64,000 bases of DNA from Clostridium collagenovorans DSM 3089. Lineage in GTDB: Bacteria; Bacillota; Clostridia; Clostridiales; Clostridiaceae. This document shows positions 48,101 through 56,160 of the stretch, piece by piece; positions within the stretch are counted from its first letter, which is position 1; every line of letters starts with the position of its first letter. A program made the translations under genes and the position numbers. Under the pieces are notes generated by a model. It saw only the letters and a list, made by a program, of their open reading frames with translations, was not told where the DNA came from and ran no database searches. The DNA is taken from positions 1-64,000 of the forward strand of contig NZ_FQXP01000009.1 in the NCBI RefSeq assembly GCF_900130005.1. The letters run 5' to 3'.

Positions 48101-48323
48101 CTTGCGCTTCTATTACTTCTCTAGTAAATTGTTTGTAACCACTAGAACTCATTGACTTTTTCATTTCGTTTAAGGCCATGGTCAGCATTTGTACAGATAC
48201 AGTTAACTCCTCTAATTGAGCCTTTGCTTCAAAAACAACTTTAATAAGCATGGCTAAACTCATACTTAAATTGTTTACCAAAGCAACATTAGCTGCATTG
48301 ATTTCTTTTTCAAAATCATTCAT
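45123..48323 (-). CDS. Tail tape measure protein with 58-residue internal repeats
   Basis: The protein is 1066 aa. The N-terminal 430 residues are coiled-coil heptads containing about five near-identical modules of 58 residues (LKDMAVNSLKDGFDKLKAGA then VSLVDEGISKLKTGAIGAVE). Residues about 610-950 hold long hydrophobic stretches (IPILIEQAPIIIKNLVDGL), as expected for the part inserted into the target membrane. The C-terminus has the SPSRLFAKEIGPYLAQGIGV motif common to clostridial tape measures. It spans the tube lumen and sets tail length, roughly 160 nm at 0.15 nm per residue. The repeated DNA can change length by recombination. Confidence 0.88.
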   Translation of the reverse strand: MNDFEKEINAANVALVNNLSMSLAMLIKVVFEAKAQLEELTVSVQMLTMALNEMKKSMSSSGYKQFTREVIEAQEPMVYLIELVESVDDKFKRLKGELATTIKDGFNALKNEVLNVKNELCNLKDNAIDFVVGGFNKLKSGVNTVVDEFNKLLDQSNNVKEELKKLKDMAVNSLKDGFDKLKAGAVSLVDEGISKLKTGAIGAVEEFKRILDQSNDLKEELMKLKDMAVTSLKDGFDKLKTGAASLVDEGISKLKAGAIGAVEEFKKLLDESTSVKDGLNNLKDAALTSLKDGFENLKAGAISFVDEGIGKVKAGAIGAVEEFKKLLDQSNNVKEEFNKLKDTALSSLKDGFENLKAGAISLVDEGISKLKIGASTVVEEFGKLLGQSNIVKEELGKLKDMAVNGLKDGFDKLKDKISNVKESFCSLRDGAIDALSEGFNNLKNGAINLLSSGFQKLKDGAKELADSGIEKLKIGAIGAMEGIQKLIGKCSNAKEELKNLKDKAIDNVKEGLHNLKDKAISSVSDGFKSLKESASGLANKGMEALKTKTKELASKGFASLKNGIVSAKDNLKGFLKDSILAASEFEKTQGVLGGSGDSLSKQMEKANSNVDKLKLSVGNALMPIAKGAAEEFAGLTEQLNSAFNEGGFEGLAGSIGGVLAQAVTYIAEQIPQIVEMAVSVVKSFSEGIIANLPEIVSSGMQIISCLITGIMEVLPDLLEMGVQVLVALVNGIAEVIPTLLPLVVETFFSLINVLLENIPVIVEAGINFIMALVDGILAAIPILIEQAPIIIKNLVDGLVTSIPMLIDAALNIIDSLIGFITDENNLNNLLNSMCQCIDAIVEGLTTAAPMLIDGALKIIGKLVEFLTNPENLTNIFNCAITLIAKLIEGLINTLPSLVGSALKLVSGIIDTLLSTNWLKVGADILLGIGKGLLDGVWDLAKSLGKSLLGAIKSVFGIKSPSRLFAKEIGPYLAQGIGVGFEKETPSLESVISGDIGSLVNKMQATVAYEASNFSLGIGARANEGNSSIVNNNDNGVVQNVTINQPVKSPYETARVLRRVGRELAFG

Positions 48324-48373
48324 CTTTTCTCACCTACCTTTTTATTTAAATAAAAAAAGCAGGCATTAGCTCA

Positions 48374-48529
48374 CTACTCTCCGGTGTGACTCTCTGCTCT
48401 GTCTTCTTGTTTTATATTAACTACATTTATTTTCTTGCATCTAAGACACTTTATTTCTCCCCTTATGTAATCAGCTTTTAATAATAACTGATTACAATTT
48501 GTACATCTTATATCTTTTATACAAATCAC
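48374..48529 (-). CDS. Com-like zinc finger regulator
   Basis: A 51-aa protein starting at GTG, MICIKDIRCTNCNQLLLKAD, with a second pair CLRCKK. The pattern CxxCN-LL-KADYI-GEIKCxRCK is that of the Com family, best known from phage Mu, where Com is a zinc-finger RNA-binding activator of mom translation. GAGGG is near the start. Here it lies between the tail chaperones and the tape measure, behind a long hairpin, and no mom-like gene is seen. Confidence 0.7.
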   Translation of the reverse strand: MICIKDIRCTNCNQLLLKADYIRGEIKCLRCKKINVVNIKQEDRAESHTGE

Positions 48530-48597
48530 CCTCTTTACAAAATAAAGATTTTATTTTAGAAAAGTATTATAAAAGTTTAATGTTATGCTAATCTTCT

Positions 48598-48680
48598 TTA
48601 AAAGGGGCTGTCACATTAAAAAGCACCATCAATAACCTAAATTATTGATATAAATCTTCTTTATGCAACAACCCCTATCT
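48598..48680. repeat. Long hairpin inside the tail operon
   Basis: AAAAGGGGCTGTCACATTAAA pairs with TTTATGCAACAACCCCT, with inner pairing CAATAA/TTATTG. It is related to the hairpins at 27109 and 39068. It lies between Gp15 and Com and would reduce read-through into the tape measure gene if it terminates transcription. Confidence 0.65.
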
Positions 48681-48718
48681 TTTATTTATAAATTCAATTT
48701 CATATTATTATAATAATA

Positions 48719-49321
48719 TTACAATATATCGCTTAAATTCCCACTCTTAAGTAGTGCCTCTTCGATATCACTAATTTTTTCAACCTCATTTCGAGATTTT
48801 GGAAGTTCATAAATTTGCTTCATCTTTTTATAGAATTCTCTTTGTTCTTTATCCTTAATTTTAGATAAATCCGTAGCTCTATAGCCCATAATCTTTACTA
48901 TTTCATTATCTTCCTTTAAGGATTTAAACATAGCTTTAAACTTCCACCAATGCAGATATTCTATATCCTGCAGATCAATTCCATACTGATCTAAGAAAGC
49001 TGAGTAGATATAATCATCATCAAAATCAAAACTGTAAATTCTATTAATATTATTTACAGAACCAGATTTCTTCGAAGTAATATTCTTATCATCCTTGCCC
49101 CCAATATAAAACCAAAGCATTTTTTCAACTGCTTCATTTATATTTTTAGGACAAACTGGATAAAATAGCTCCAATGCTTGCATGGTTTTATCCAGTTCTG
49201 CTATCTCATCCTCTTGCATAAGTAATTCAAATAAGATAGCATTTCTAAAATCACTATTAATTTCATATTGCTTATGATCGATATTCACAGTAGTTGGAAC
49301 TAAATCTATTAAAATATTCAT
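48719..49321 (-). CDS. Gp15 family phage tail assembly protein
   Basis: The 200-aa protein matches Gp15: NILIDLVPTTVNIDHKQYEI, FRNAILFELLMQEDEI, YPVCPKNINEAVEKMLWFY and the closing EYLHWWKFKAMFKSL. The position just upstream of the tape measure and overlapping the preceding gene by one base corresponds to the second tail assembly chaperone of siphophages. It is probably absent from the mature particle. Confidence 0.85.
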   Translation of the reverse strand: MNILIDLVPTTVNIDHKQYEINSDFRNAILFELLMQEDEIAELDKTMQALELFYPVCPKNINEAVEKMLWFYIGGKDDKNITSKKSGSVNNINRIYSFDFDDDYIYSAFLDQYGIDLQDIEYLHWWKFKAMFKSLKEDNEIVKIMGYRATDLSKIKDKEQREFYKKMKQIYELPKSRNEVEKISDIEEALLKSGNLSDIL

Positions 49322-49662
49322 TATTTCTTACGTTTTTGCACTCTATTTGAAGAGTACTTATTTGTAAGCTTGTCTATATCATCCTTTTGAGAATTAATCT
49401 GATCTACTAGTTCAGCAAAAGCATTTAAGCATACTCTTAAATTAACTTTATCACCAAACACCTTTTTATGAGTATCTTCACCAAATAAATCATTGAAAAT
49501 ACCAAATATCATTTCACATTGATTTCTTATTACTTCTGAAGCTTTTAAATTTTCAACCTCAGTTTTAGAAGTATCAATTCTCTCTAATACTTTTTCATAT
49601 TTTTCTGATATATCAACATCAAATATATCTAAATCACCTAATTCTACTCCATTAACCTTCAT
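49321..49662 (-). CDS. Tail assembly chaperone (first of pair)
   Basis: The 113-aa helical protein (MKVNGVELGDLDIFDVDISE) overlaps Gp15 by one base (stop/start fused) and begins right after the tube gene. Order and size match the short G-type chaperone. Its C-terminus is basic (SNRVQKRKK). No frameshift signal was identified by eye at the overlap. Confidence 0.7.
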   Translation of the reverse strand: MKVNGVELGDLDIFDVDISEKYEKVLERIDTSKTEVENLKASEVIRNQCEMIFGIFNDLFGEDTHKKVFGDKVNLRVCLNAFAELVDQINSQKDDIDKLTNKYSSNRVQKRKK

Positions 49663-50157
49663 TTACGCTTTTACCTCTCCATCTGCTGTAAATTTTTTAG
49701 TTACTGTATTGAACTTTCCTGAAACTAAATCTCCAACAGCGTGTAAGTTTCCTGTAGCACCCATGTCACCATCTGTGTTATCAAAACTTGCAACTTCTAT
49801 AGCTACTCTAAACTTTCTAGCTTTGTACTCGTTTTCCACTGAAGTTTTCTTGTCTAAATCAACTATTACGTAATCAGTTTCACATTCTGGTCCTGTTAAC
49901 TGCATTTCTCCTACATTACATATAAACTCAACTGCTTTTTCATCTCTGATTTGATTTGTTACATAAGCTGTAGTCCAATCATATCCAATAACAGCTTTTC
50001 TAGCTGTTTTATCATTTACATACTTCTTTGAAGTTGTTTGAGCTGCTGGTACTTCATTTAAGTCTATGAAACCTGCACCCATTAGTACGAATTCCTCTGC
50101 CTCCTTACCAACATTTAAATAGTTTGCAACACTTCTTCTTTGTCTAACCTTTGCCAT
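49663..50157 (-). CDS. Phage tail tube protein
   Basis: The 164-aa protein begins MAKVRQRRSVANYLNVG and has a beta-rich fold with the AVIGYDWTTAYVTNQIRDEK and ATGNLHAVGDLVSGKFN strands. Length and position (between tail terminator and chaperones) match major tail tube proteins of Clostridium siphophages. It would polymerise into the non-contractile tube. No sheath gene is present. Confidence 0.82.
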   Translation of the reverse strand: MAKVRQRRSVANYLNVGKEAEEFVLMGAGFIDLNEVPAAQTTSKKYVNDKTARKAVIGYDWTTAYVTNQIRDEKAVEFICNVGEMQLTGPECETDYVIVDLDKKTSVENEYKARKFRVAIEVASFDNTDGDMGATGNLHAVGDLVSGKFNTVTKKFTADGEVKA

Positions 50158-50158
50158 T

Positions 50159-50590
50159 TTATTTTCCCCCTTGATAATAAGTTAATTTACATTGAATTTG
50201 ATATCTTGCTTTATTTATATCAATATTAAATGTATGACCTGTGGTAATTGCTTGAATACTTCTAGCTTCTCTTCCATCATCTAAAACAGGAAGTATTCCA
50301 TCTTTGTTTTGATTTTCTAGCCATTTTACGAATTTCTCATAAAATTGACTTTTGTCTAATTCCTGAGCTATTTCTGGCCCATATGTCTCCTTGCTTGCAA
50401 GCACAAAGACAAATTGTCTTAAGGTACTACCATCTAAATAATTTTTAATTATAGGTTCAGATGGTAACTCTGCTATAAAATAAGCTTCAGGATTTACTGC
50501 TGCATACCCTGTAGACACAGCTGCACTGAATTCACTTAAGTAAGGGCAACCCCTTATATAGTTTTTTACACTTTCTATAACAGTAGCTAT
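50159..50590 (-). CDS. Minor capsid/tail terminator protein with ATA in place of the start codon
   Basis: The frame opens well upstream of the GTG at 50518: AAAGGAGG at about 50605-50598, then 7 bases, then ATA at 50590-50588, followed by ATVIESVKNYIRGCPYLSEF. The length then is about 143 aa, as expected for tail terminator proteins of this place in the tail operon. The canonical ATG has therefore probably mutated to ATA, a rare but functional start. Starting at GTG 50518 would remove the well-conserved N-terminus and has no ribosome-binding site. The C-terminal part (RYQIQCKLTYYQGGK) fits the minor capsid family. Confidence 0.65.
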   Translation of the reverse strand: MATVIESVKNYIRGCPYLSEFSAAVSTGYAAVNPEAYFIAELPSEPIIKNYLDGSTLRQFVFVLASKETYGPEIAQELDKSQFYEKFVKWLENQNKDGILPVLDDGREARSIQAITTGHTFNIDINKARYQIQCKLTYYQGGK

Positions 50591-50734
50591 ATTAACACCT
50601 CCTTTTTATAGAGCTTAAACAACTGAAATTGCTTTCTTGTTCAATCTTCTATGCTAATATATTAACACGTATTTTTAACGTAAAATTGTTGCCTTACTGT
50701 TATAAAACTGTCATAAAACTGAATTTCTTTAAAA

Positions 50735-51184
50735 CTAAATGCTATTAACTAAATTCCCGATTCTATATACAATATTTTTTCTAAGCTTGCAGCAATAGTC
50801 CTTATCTATGCCCATGGTATTACCTATCTCAATCCAAGTTTTTTTAGGTCTACTGAAATATCTTAAATTCACAAGCATCTGCTCCTCATCCGTTAAATTG
50901 CTAAAAGATATATCCACCTTTCTTCTCGTGTACTCTATTTCTTTCTTCATCTCTTGCAGTTTTAATATAGCCTCTTCTTTCTTTAAAATTTCATTCTCCA
51001 CTCCAGAGTTTACTTTATTAGTCTTTGATGATGCCTCCTCAATTCTCACAGCACTTACACCGTTATAATTACTCTTTACCTTCTCTATCTCTAAATCTAT
51101 AATCTTCAATTTTGTTTCAAAATCCTTATAACCATAAAGCAAATTCTCAGTTTCCTTTAAAACCTTATCCATATTCTCATCCAC
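50735..51184 (-). CDS. ArpU/DUF1492-like late-gene transcription regulator
   Basis: This 149-aa protein has a coiled coil (about 20-100) and a C-terminal sigma-4-like helix-turn-helix: FSNLTDEEQMLVNLRYFS then WIEIGNTMGIDKDYCCKLRK. Such regulators switch on late genes just before the terminase in siphophages. Here the next gene is the tail terminator, 145 bp away, so the head module that normally lies between is missing. Confidence 0.75.
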   Translation of the reverse strand: MDENMDKVLKETENLLYGYKDFETKLKIIDLEIEKVKSNYNGVSAVRIEEASSKTNKVNSGVENEILKKEEAILKLQEMKKEIEYTRRKVDISFSNLTDEEQMLVNLRYFSRPKKTWIEIGNTMGIDKDYCCKLRKNIVYRIGNLVNSI

Positions 51185-51308
51185 CCTTCACTATTGTCTT
51201 TTCTCAATTACACCTAACATGTCCACATTACAGTGTACAGTCTACATCTCTCCTTTTTTTACCCTTAGTTTTTCTACTTCCTGGAAAGCTTCTCACTTTT
51301 CTCTTTTA

Positions 51309-51553
51309 GTCCTTCTCCATCTTTCAAAGCTCTTTCCCCATCATCTTTTAGTTCCTCTCTTTCTTTGAAACCACTTCACTCTGTCTCTTAGTCCTTCTAT
51401 TTCTTCTATATCTCTTCACACTTATCTCTTAGTCCTTCTCCATCTTTCAAAGCTCTTCCCATCATCTTTTAGTTCCTCTCTTTCTTTGAAACCACTTCAC
51501 TCTGTCTCTTAGTACTTCTATTTCTTCTATATCTCTTCACACTTATCTTTTAG
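51309..51553. repeat. Direct duplication of a 123-bp pyrimidine-rich unit
   Basis: GTCCTTCTCCATCTTTCAAA starts at 51309 and 51432, and the two 123-bp units are nearly identical (CCATCATCTTTTAGTTCC, CACTTCACTCTGTCTCTTAG). No coding frame spans them. The region 51185-51620 has no gene. Confidence 0.85.
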
Positions 51554-51622
51554 CTTCTCTCTTTCTTTCAAAGTTTCTCACTTTTCTTTCTTAGTTTTTC
51601 TCTATATTTTAAAATTCTCACC

Positions 51623-51790
51623 GGTTACCTTTTTGGGTTACCTTTTAGAAAATACATGCCTATATATTTTTTTATTTCCCTTATATATAATATATATTTT
51701 TATTTTATAGTAACTATATATATATATAATAGGGAAACCCCTTGAAATCACTAGTCTACAGCCGGTTACCAAAAGGTTACCAAAGTTACC
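51623..51790. other. GGTTACC iteron cluster around an AT-rich core (candidate phage replication origin)
   Basis: GGTTACC occurs at 51623-51629, 51636-51642, 51764-51770 and 51775-51781, with a fifth GTTACC at 51785-51790. Between the second and third is about 120 bp of nearly pure A+T (tracts of TATATA). It lies directly behind the primase-helicase stop codon. Iterons flanking an AT-rich core next to a replication gene are typical of phage origins. Confidence 0.5.
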
Positions 51791-51794
51791 TTTT

Positions 51795-54329
51795 TTAAAA
51801 TTCTTCGGAAAGAATAGCTGTAAGGCCAAGTTCTCTAATCAAGGCAGCGTCATAGGTATCGAACTTTACAGCCTTGCCATTAACTTTTATTACCTTATCT
51901 GATGAAGCTATTAAATAGCCACTTTTGCTTGCTTGTTTTTTAAAGTCTCTAAGTTTTAAGGGATTTATATCCGAATTAAATCGTGCTACATGCTCTTGTA
52001 TTTGATCTATCATTTCTGTTGTTTTTATATATAATCCTGAATATCTATTTATAACAACACTTTCACAGCCTAATGCTCGTCCTGTTTCTATCATATCGTT
52101 ATATAAATACAGCATTTGCTCAACTGTTGAACGAACATCTCTTCCATTTTCAAGGACCTCATTTTTCAGGTTTTCTACCACATAAGAAGCATAACTTCCA
52201 ACTCTTTCAACTCTTAATTTACTACCCAAAATATTTAAAATCTCTATTCCTGCACATATATTAATAGCAGTATTTAATGGTCTTCCATTAAGTTCTGTTA
52301 GCTCTAAGGCTACTTTTTCAGTTATGTTTTTATACTCTTTGACACTTAAATTAGTTATTACATTGATTAAACTTCGCCCTAATTTATTAAGTAAATGCTC
52401 ATTTTTCATAATCCAATTTACAGCTTCTGAAGACTCCTCATTTCTTTCCTTTTTAGAAAGATACACTATACAACTTCTTTCTATTAAGGCTTTTTCTTGA
52501 TTTGGATATCCCTCTTCACCGACTAAAATAAGTGGTCTTCTAATGTCAAATCTTTTTGTTCTATAAAGTTTATCTGCTCTTGATACTGCTGATCTATCAT
52601 ATAAATTTCTAAGTATTTCTGATATTTTTGCCACCTTATATTTATCTAAACTTGAAGGTTTAAACTCATCATATAAGCTTGGATAATTTCCCTCACTTAA
52701 ATCTCTAATAAAAGCAAAGGGAGTTATAAGACCTATGGACTTTATCTCATTTCCATCATAATTAAGTATTGGAGCTATGACATTTCTTAAAATAGTAGAT
52801 TTTCCACTTCCACTTTCCCCAGCTATAAGTAAGTGATGCATGTTACCTTTTATGGCTTGATTTTGATAAGCTGCTAAGTCATTAATAAGCGTTCCAATAA
52901 TGGAAATAGATTTTTCAAGGGGTAAAAACTTAAATAAATATTTTCTTACAAGCTTAAACTCCTTCTTTGTTATCTCTGGTATCTCTAGCATGGATTTAAA
53001 ACTTTTAATGCTTTTAATACTCTTATCAATTCCTCCTTTTCCTATAGCCCCTTCCTCCATTACAAAATATATTTCCTCATCCTTTTCAATAAAGCTCATT
53101 CCCTCATATACATGCTCTATATCTAAGGCAAAATATCTATTTATCCATCCCTTTAATTCCGTTAAATCCTCAATATTCCCCTTAAAAGATAGTTCTAAGG
53201 TAGATAAGAAATTTTTAAAACTTCTTATATCATCAAAAACCGTTACATCTCCAACCCTTTCTATTATTTCCCCATTAATACTTTGAAGCTTAAGCCTTAT
53301 TCCCTCCTCATCTTCTTCCACAAACTTAATTCTCGTTGCTTCTAAAACATTAAAATCTGTTATATATTTTTTAAACTCCAATAGTTCATCTAATTTTTGC
53401 TTAAAAACAGTTTTATATATTCCATTAAAATCCTGCTGTAAGTCCTGCTTACTTTTTAAATTCAAACTTCTCTTTATAGCATTAAGTAAATCTCTTTTAT
53501 TATGTCCAATGTTAATCCAATCCGTTACATCCTTATTATCTCCAAGTGCCTTAATACCTGGTAAATTAACTATCCTTATGTCATAAGCATAATCCTTAAA
53601 GCTCTCGTAAACCTGCTTTTTATACTTTTCCCCAGCCCTCCCAGTATCACCAATTATAATTATCTTAGGTTTATAATTTTCTTTTAAAATAACCTCTAAG
53701 TCCTTGCAGCCCTTGATACTAGTTGCAACATACTCTTGTCCTAGAATTGAGTTAACAGTATTAGCATCCTTCTCTCCTTCAACTACAATTATTGCTTTGT
53801 TGCTCCTTACGCCATTAATAAGGTTAAATAAGTTGTATGGAAGTTCCTCTACCCCTCTTGTGTTAACAATTTTGTCTTTTTCAAAATGATAGTAAGAAAT
53901 TTGTTTACTTCCATCTGGCAACTTAAACTTCACCTTAAAATACTTAGGTTCATTATTTTCATCTACAAAGGTGAACACATCCACAAGCTCATTATTCTTT
54001 CTAAATTTGCTTATCTCCCACTGAGCATACTTTTTTATTCTATCTTCTAAGGTCTCACCAAAGGATTTATTCACAGACATACCCAAATACTTTTTAGCCT
54101 CAATATAAGTGAAATTCTTTAATTTGCTTATAAAATCAATGGCATCTCCATAGACTTCACATCCAAAGCACTTAAAAGTATCTTTGCATAAACTAGCATT
54201 ATATTTAACTGTTAAAGATGGTGTTTTCTCACTATGAAAAGGACATTTAATATAGCCTTGAGCATTAAATCTCTCTCCTGTTTCTCTTTCTATAAATTCT
54301 CTTAAATTAAAATTACTTAAATCATTCAT
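51795..54329 (-). CDS. Phage primase-helicase-like protein (CHC2 zinc finger, Toprim, AAA-like ATPase)
   Basis: The protein is 844 aa. Residues 20-60 are a CHC2 zinc finger: C29-x2-H32 and C54-x2-C57 (KCPFHSEKTPSL and FKCFGCEVYGD). A Toprim domain follows (KAIIVVEGEKDANTVNSIL, KPKIIIIGDTGRAG). Residues about 490-620 contain a P-loop LIAGESGSGKSTILRN and a likely Walker B (SLYDEFKPSS). The C-terminal portion is helical. The domain order resembles phage primase-ATPase replication proteins. It could support replication of the cassette. The gene is preceded by a tandem-repeat spacer and an XRE gene. Confidence 0.82.
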   Translation of the reverse strand: MNDLSNFNLREFIERETGERFNAQGYIKCPFHSEKTPSLTVKYNASLCKDTFKCFGCEVYGDAIDFISKLKNFTYIEAKKYLGMSVNKSFGETLEDRIKKYAQWEISKFRKNNELVDVFTFVDENNEPKYFKVKFKLPDGSKQISYYHFEKDKIVNTRGVEELPYNLFNLINGVRSNKAIIVVEGEKDANTVNSILGQEYVATSIKGCKDLEVILKENYKPKIIIIGDTGRAGEKYKKQVYESFKDYAYDIRIVNLPGIKALGDNKDVTDWINIGHNKRDLLNAIKRSLNLKSKQDLQQDFNGIYKTVFKQKLDELLEFKKYITDFNVLEATRIKFVEEDEEGIRLKLQSINGEIIERVGDVTVFDDIRSFKNFLSTLELSFKGNIEDLTELKGWINRYFALDIEHVYEGMSFIEKDEEIYFVMEEGAIGKGGIDKSIKSIKSFKSMLEIPEITKKEFKLVRKYLFKFLPLEKSISIIGTLINDLAAYQNQAIKGNMHHLLIAGESGSGKSTILRNVIAPILNYDGNEIKSIGLITPFAFIRDLSEGNYPSLYDEFKPSSLDKYKVAKISEILRNLYDRSAVSRADKLYRTKRFDIRRPLILVGEEGYPNQEKALIERSCIVYLSKKERNEESSEAVNWIMKNEHLLNKLGRSLINVITNLSVKEYKNITEKVALELTELNGRPLNTAINICAGIEILNILGSKLRVERVGSYASYVVENLKNEVLENGRDVRSTVEQMLYLYNDMIETGRALGCESVVINRYSGLYIKTTEMIDQIQEHVARFNSDINPLKLRDFKKQASKSGYLIASSDKVIKVNGKAVKFDTYDAALIRELGLTAILSEEF

Positions 54330-54386
54330 TTATAAACTTCCTCTCATAATATAATTAATAAATCTAATCCTCTATAAATTATTTCT

Positions 54387-54700
54387 TAGTACCTTGATTA
54401 AATTATCTATTTATATTTGTTTCTTTCAACATAACTAATAAGGTTTCTATATCTTAAATCTCTTATTAATACCTAAGTAAAATCATCTAATTTATATTTT
54501 TTTAACATAACTAATAAGGTCTCTGTATCTCAAATCTTTTCTTAATACCTAAGTAAAATCATCTAATTTATATTTTTTTAACATAACTAATAAGGTCTCT
54601 ATATCTTAAATCTCTTATTAATACCTCAGTTAAACTATCTAACTTACATTTCTTTTAACAGAGCTATTAAAGTTTCTGCATCTCAAATTTCTTTTAATAT
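54387..54700. repeat. About four tandem units of roughly 75 bp upstream of the primase gene
   Basis: Blocks starting TTAATACCTAAGTAAAATC, then AACATAACTAATAAGGT and ATCT(C/T)AAATCTCT recur near 54387, 54473, 54542 and 54617. The last unit is diverged. No frame spans them; the gap 54330-54794 holds no gene. Confidence 0.75.
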
Positions 54701-54794
54701 AGTAATTAGATTGTTTCTCCTCTATTTCTTCCCCTTGTATGGCTAATAGTTTTTTTATTAACTTGCCTCATTAAGGTTATTTTCAAATTAAAGT

Positions 54795-55010
54795 TTAAGC
54801 TTTAAAAATCTCTTCTTCCTTAACTGAAAAAGCTCTTGCTATAGCTCGTCTACTATTCTTGCGTGGATATACCTTACCTGCTTCCCATGACCAATAAGCC
54901 TTTTGTACCGTAAAACATCTTTCAGCTGCCTCCATCTGAGTCCAATTATTCATCACCCTTAAAACCTCCATCTTTTTGTTCCAATCTAAATTTTCAAATA
55001 AATCCTGCAT
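54795..55010 (-). CDS. Small XRE-type helix-turn-helix regulator
   Basis: The 71-aa protein has NWTQMEAAERCFTVQKAYWSW then EAGKVYPRKNS, an HTH_3 domain with the recognition helix VQKAYWSWE. It could be a Cro-like or excisionase-like regulator at the start of the early transcript. A candidate promoter with an overlapping ACGTCAT site lies about 400 bp upstream near 55416-55440. Confidence 0.72.
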   Translation of the reverse strand: MQDLFENLDWNKKMEVLRVMNNWTQMEAAERCFTVQKAYWSWEAGKVYPRKNSRRAIARAFSVKEEEIFKA

Positions 55011-55270
55011 CTTCTCTCCCCCTTTATTAAATTAAAAATTTTAAACATATACCTCAGACTTAAATTTATATATTCATTAAAAATCTAAACTTATTTCTTA
55101 TTATTTTCTCTGCTCTCTATTTTTAAGTTTTAAGAATACATACTTTGAAATAATGCTACTCCACTATGAGGCTTTTCCTGCTTTTAAGATGTAAAACCAA
55201 GCTCTCGAACTTTACTTTATATGTAACATGAAGCTTTCTTATATATATTTATAAACTTAATTTTCTCAAA

Positions 55271-55375
55271 ATATCTACTTTGCAATATTAAATCTACATC
55301 ATCGTAATTTATTAAATATTAAATTTTTTTATTGTATAAAATATGAATGAAGTTTATTTAATGCAAGATATATAT
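55271..55375 (+). repeat. Intergenic repeat family 1, copy 3
   Basis: GCAATATTAAATCTACATC, ATCGTAATTTATTAAATATT, TTTTTTTATTGTATAAAAT, ATGAATGAAGTTTATTTAA and TGCAAGATATATAT match the other copies block by block. It lies inside the phage-derived region, so the family spread after or with its acquisition. Confidence 0.7.
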
Positions 55376-55415
55376 CTAAGTATAAATATATTTAAAACTT
55401 CTTTAGCTACATATT

Positions 55416-55548
55416 ACGTCATTTTAACTTAAGTATCAAACGTCATTTTGTCTTATATTTGCTTTTATAATAAATTTGCATTACTTTATCTTCATTTTTC
55501 AAAATTTTTCTAACTCTTATTGACATAATGACGTAAATGCCGTACTAT
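55416..55548. promoter_or_regulatory. Divergent control region with ACGTCAT operators
   Basis: Plus strand: TTGACA 55520-55525, 17 bp, TACTAT 55543-55548, driving the ImmA gene. Minus strand: a TTGATA/TAATAT pair with 17-bp spacing overlaps the sites at 55416-55440. ACGTCAT sites lie at 55416-55422, 55440-55446 and, reversed, 55528-55534, with a degenerate ATGCCGT at 55537-55543. The same 7-mer occurs at the repressor promoter (57258-57273). Confidence 0.65.
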
Positions 55549-55618
55549 TTAATTATTGAGTCTTATAAACTCAACTTTAAAGAACTGTTTATTAAAGAAA
55601 TCAAGTAGTGGTGGTATT

Positions 55619-56071
55619 ATGATAAATTTCAAATTAAGAACTAAAAACTTAGTTAAAAAATTTAATACTAGAAATCCTAATGAAATTGCTAAGGAATTAG
55701 GAATTACTATAGTGGAAAAAGATTTTTCTGAAGATTTACCTAAGGGTTTATTTAAAAAAATTCTTGGAGTAAAATTTATAGTAATTAATACAAGCAGAGT
55801 GAAAGATGAATTAGAAAGGAAGTATGTTTTAGCTCATGAGCTAGGTCATGCCCTTTATCATTCTAGTGATTGTGCATTCTTTTTACATGATCATACTCTT
55901 TTTCAAAGAGGAAAATTCGAAATTGAAGCTGATAAGTTTGCAGCTGAGTTACTAATTGATGAAAGTAAGTTAGAAGAATACCCACCTGTTTCAATGACCA
56001 CCGATGAACTTTCTAAAATTTATGGTGTTCCATGTAAACTTGTTGAATATAAGTTTAAAAATAATAAATAA
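55619..56071 (+). CDS. ImmA/IrrE family metallopeptidase
   Basis: The TTG-started longer frame begins on the transcription start, so ATG 55619 (GGTGG upstream) is chosen, giving 150 aa. VLAHELGHALYH holds the HExxH zinc motif at 73-77, with a later acidic cluster (FEIEADKFAAELLI) supplying the third ligand. In ICEBs1-type elements ImmA cleaves the ImmR repressor after DNA damage or signal. The cassette repressor at 56761-57231 is the likely substrate. A strong terminator follows. Confidence 0.88.
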   Translation: MINFKLRTKNLVKKFNTRNPNEIAKELGITIVEKDFSEDLPKGLFKKILGVKFIVINTSRVKDELERKYVLAHELGHALYHSSDCAFFLHDHTLFQRGKFEIEADKFAAELLIDESKLEEYPPVSMTTDELSKIYGVPCKLVEYKFKNNK

Positions 56072-56087
56072 AATTCATTACAATATA

Positions 56088-56160
56088 AAAAGTGGATAAA
56101 CTAATGCTCCTTGCTATTTCTCTAATAACATTGAACTTAGTTTATCCACTTTAATTTTTT
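56088..56160 (+). terminator. Terminator of the ImmA gene
   Basis: AAAAGTGGATAAACTAA pairs with TTAGTTTATCCACTTT, then AATTTTTT follows. The loop is about 30 bases. Confidence 0.85.

Noticed and set aside
51638..51829. 63-codon minus-strand frame at the end of the primase gene
   Set aside because: It overlaps the primase stop and the AT-rich iteron core, its composition follows the low-complexity DNA, and it has no ribosome-binding site.
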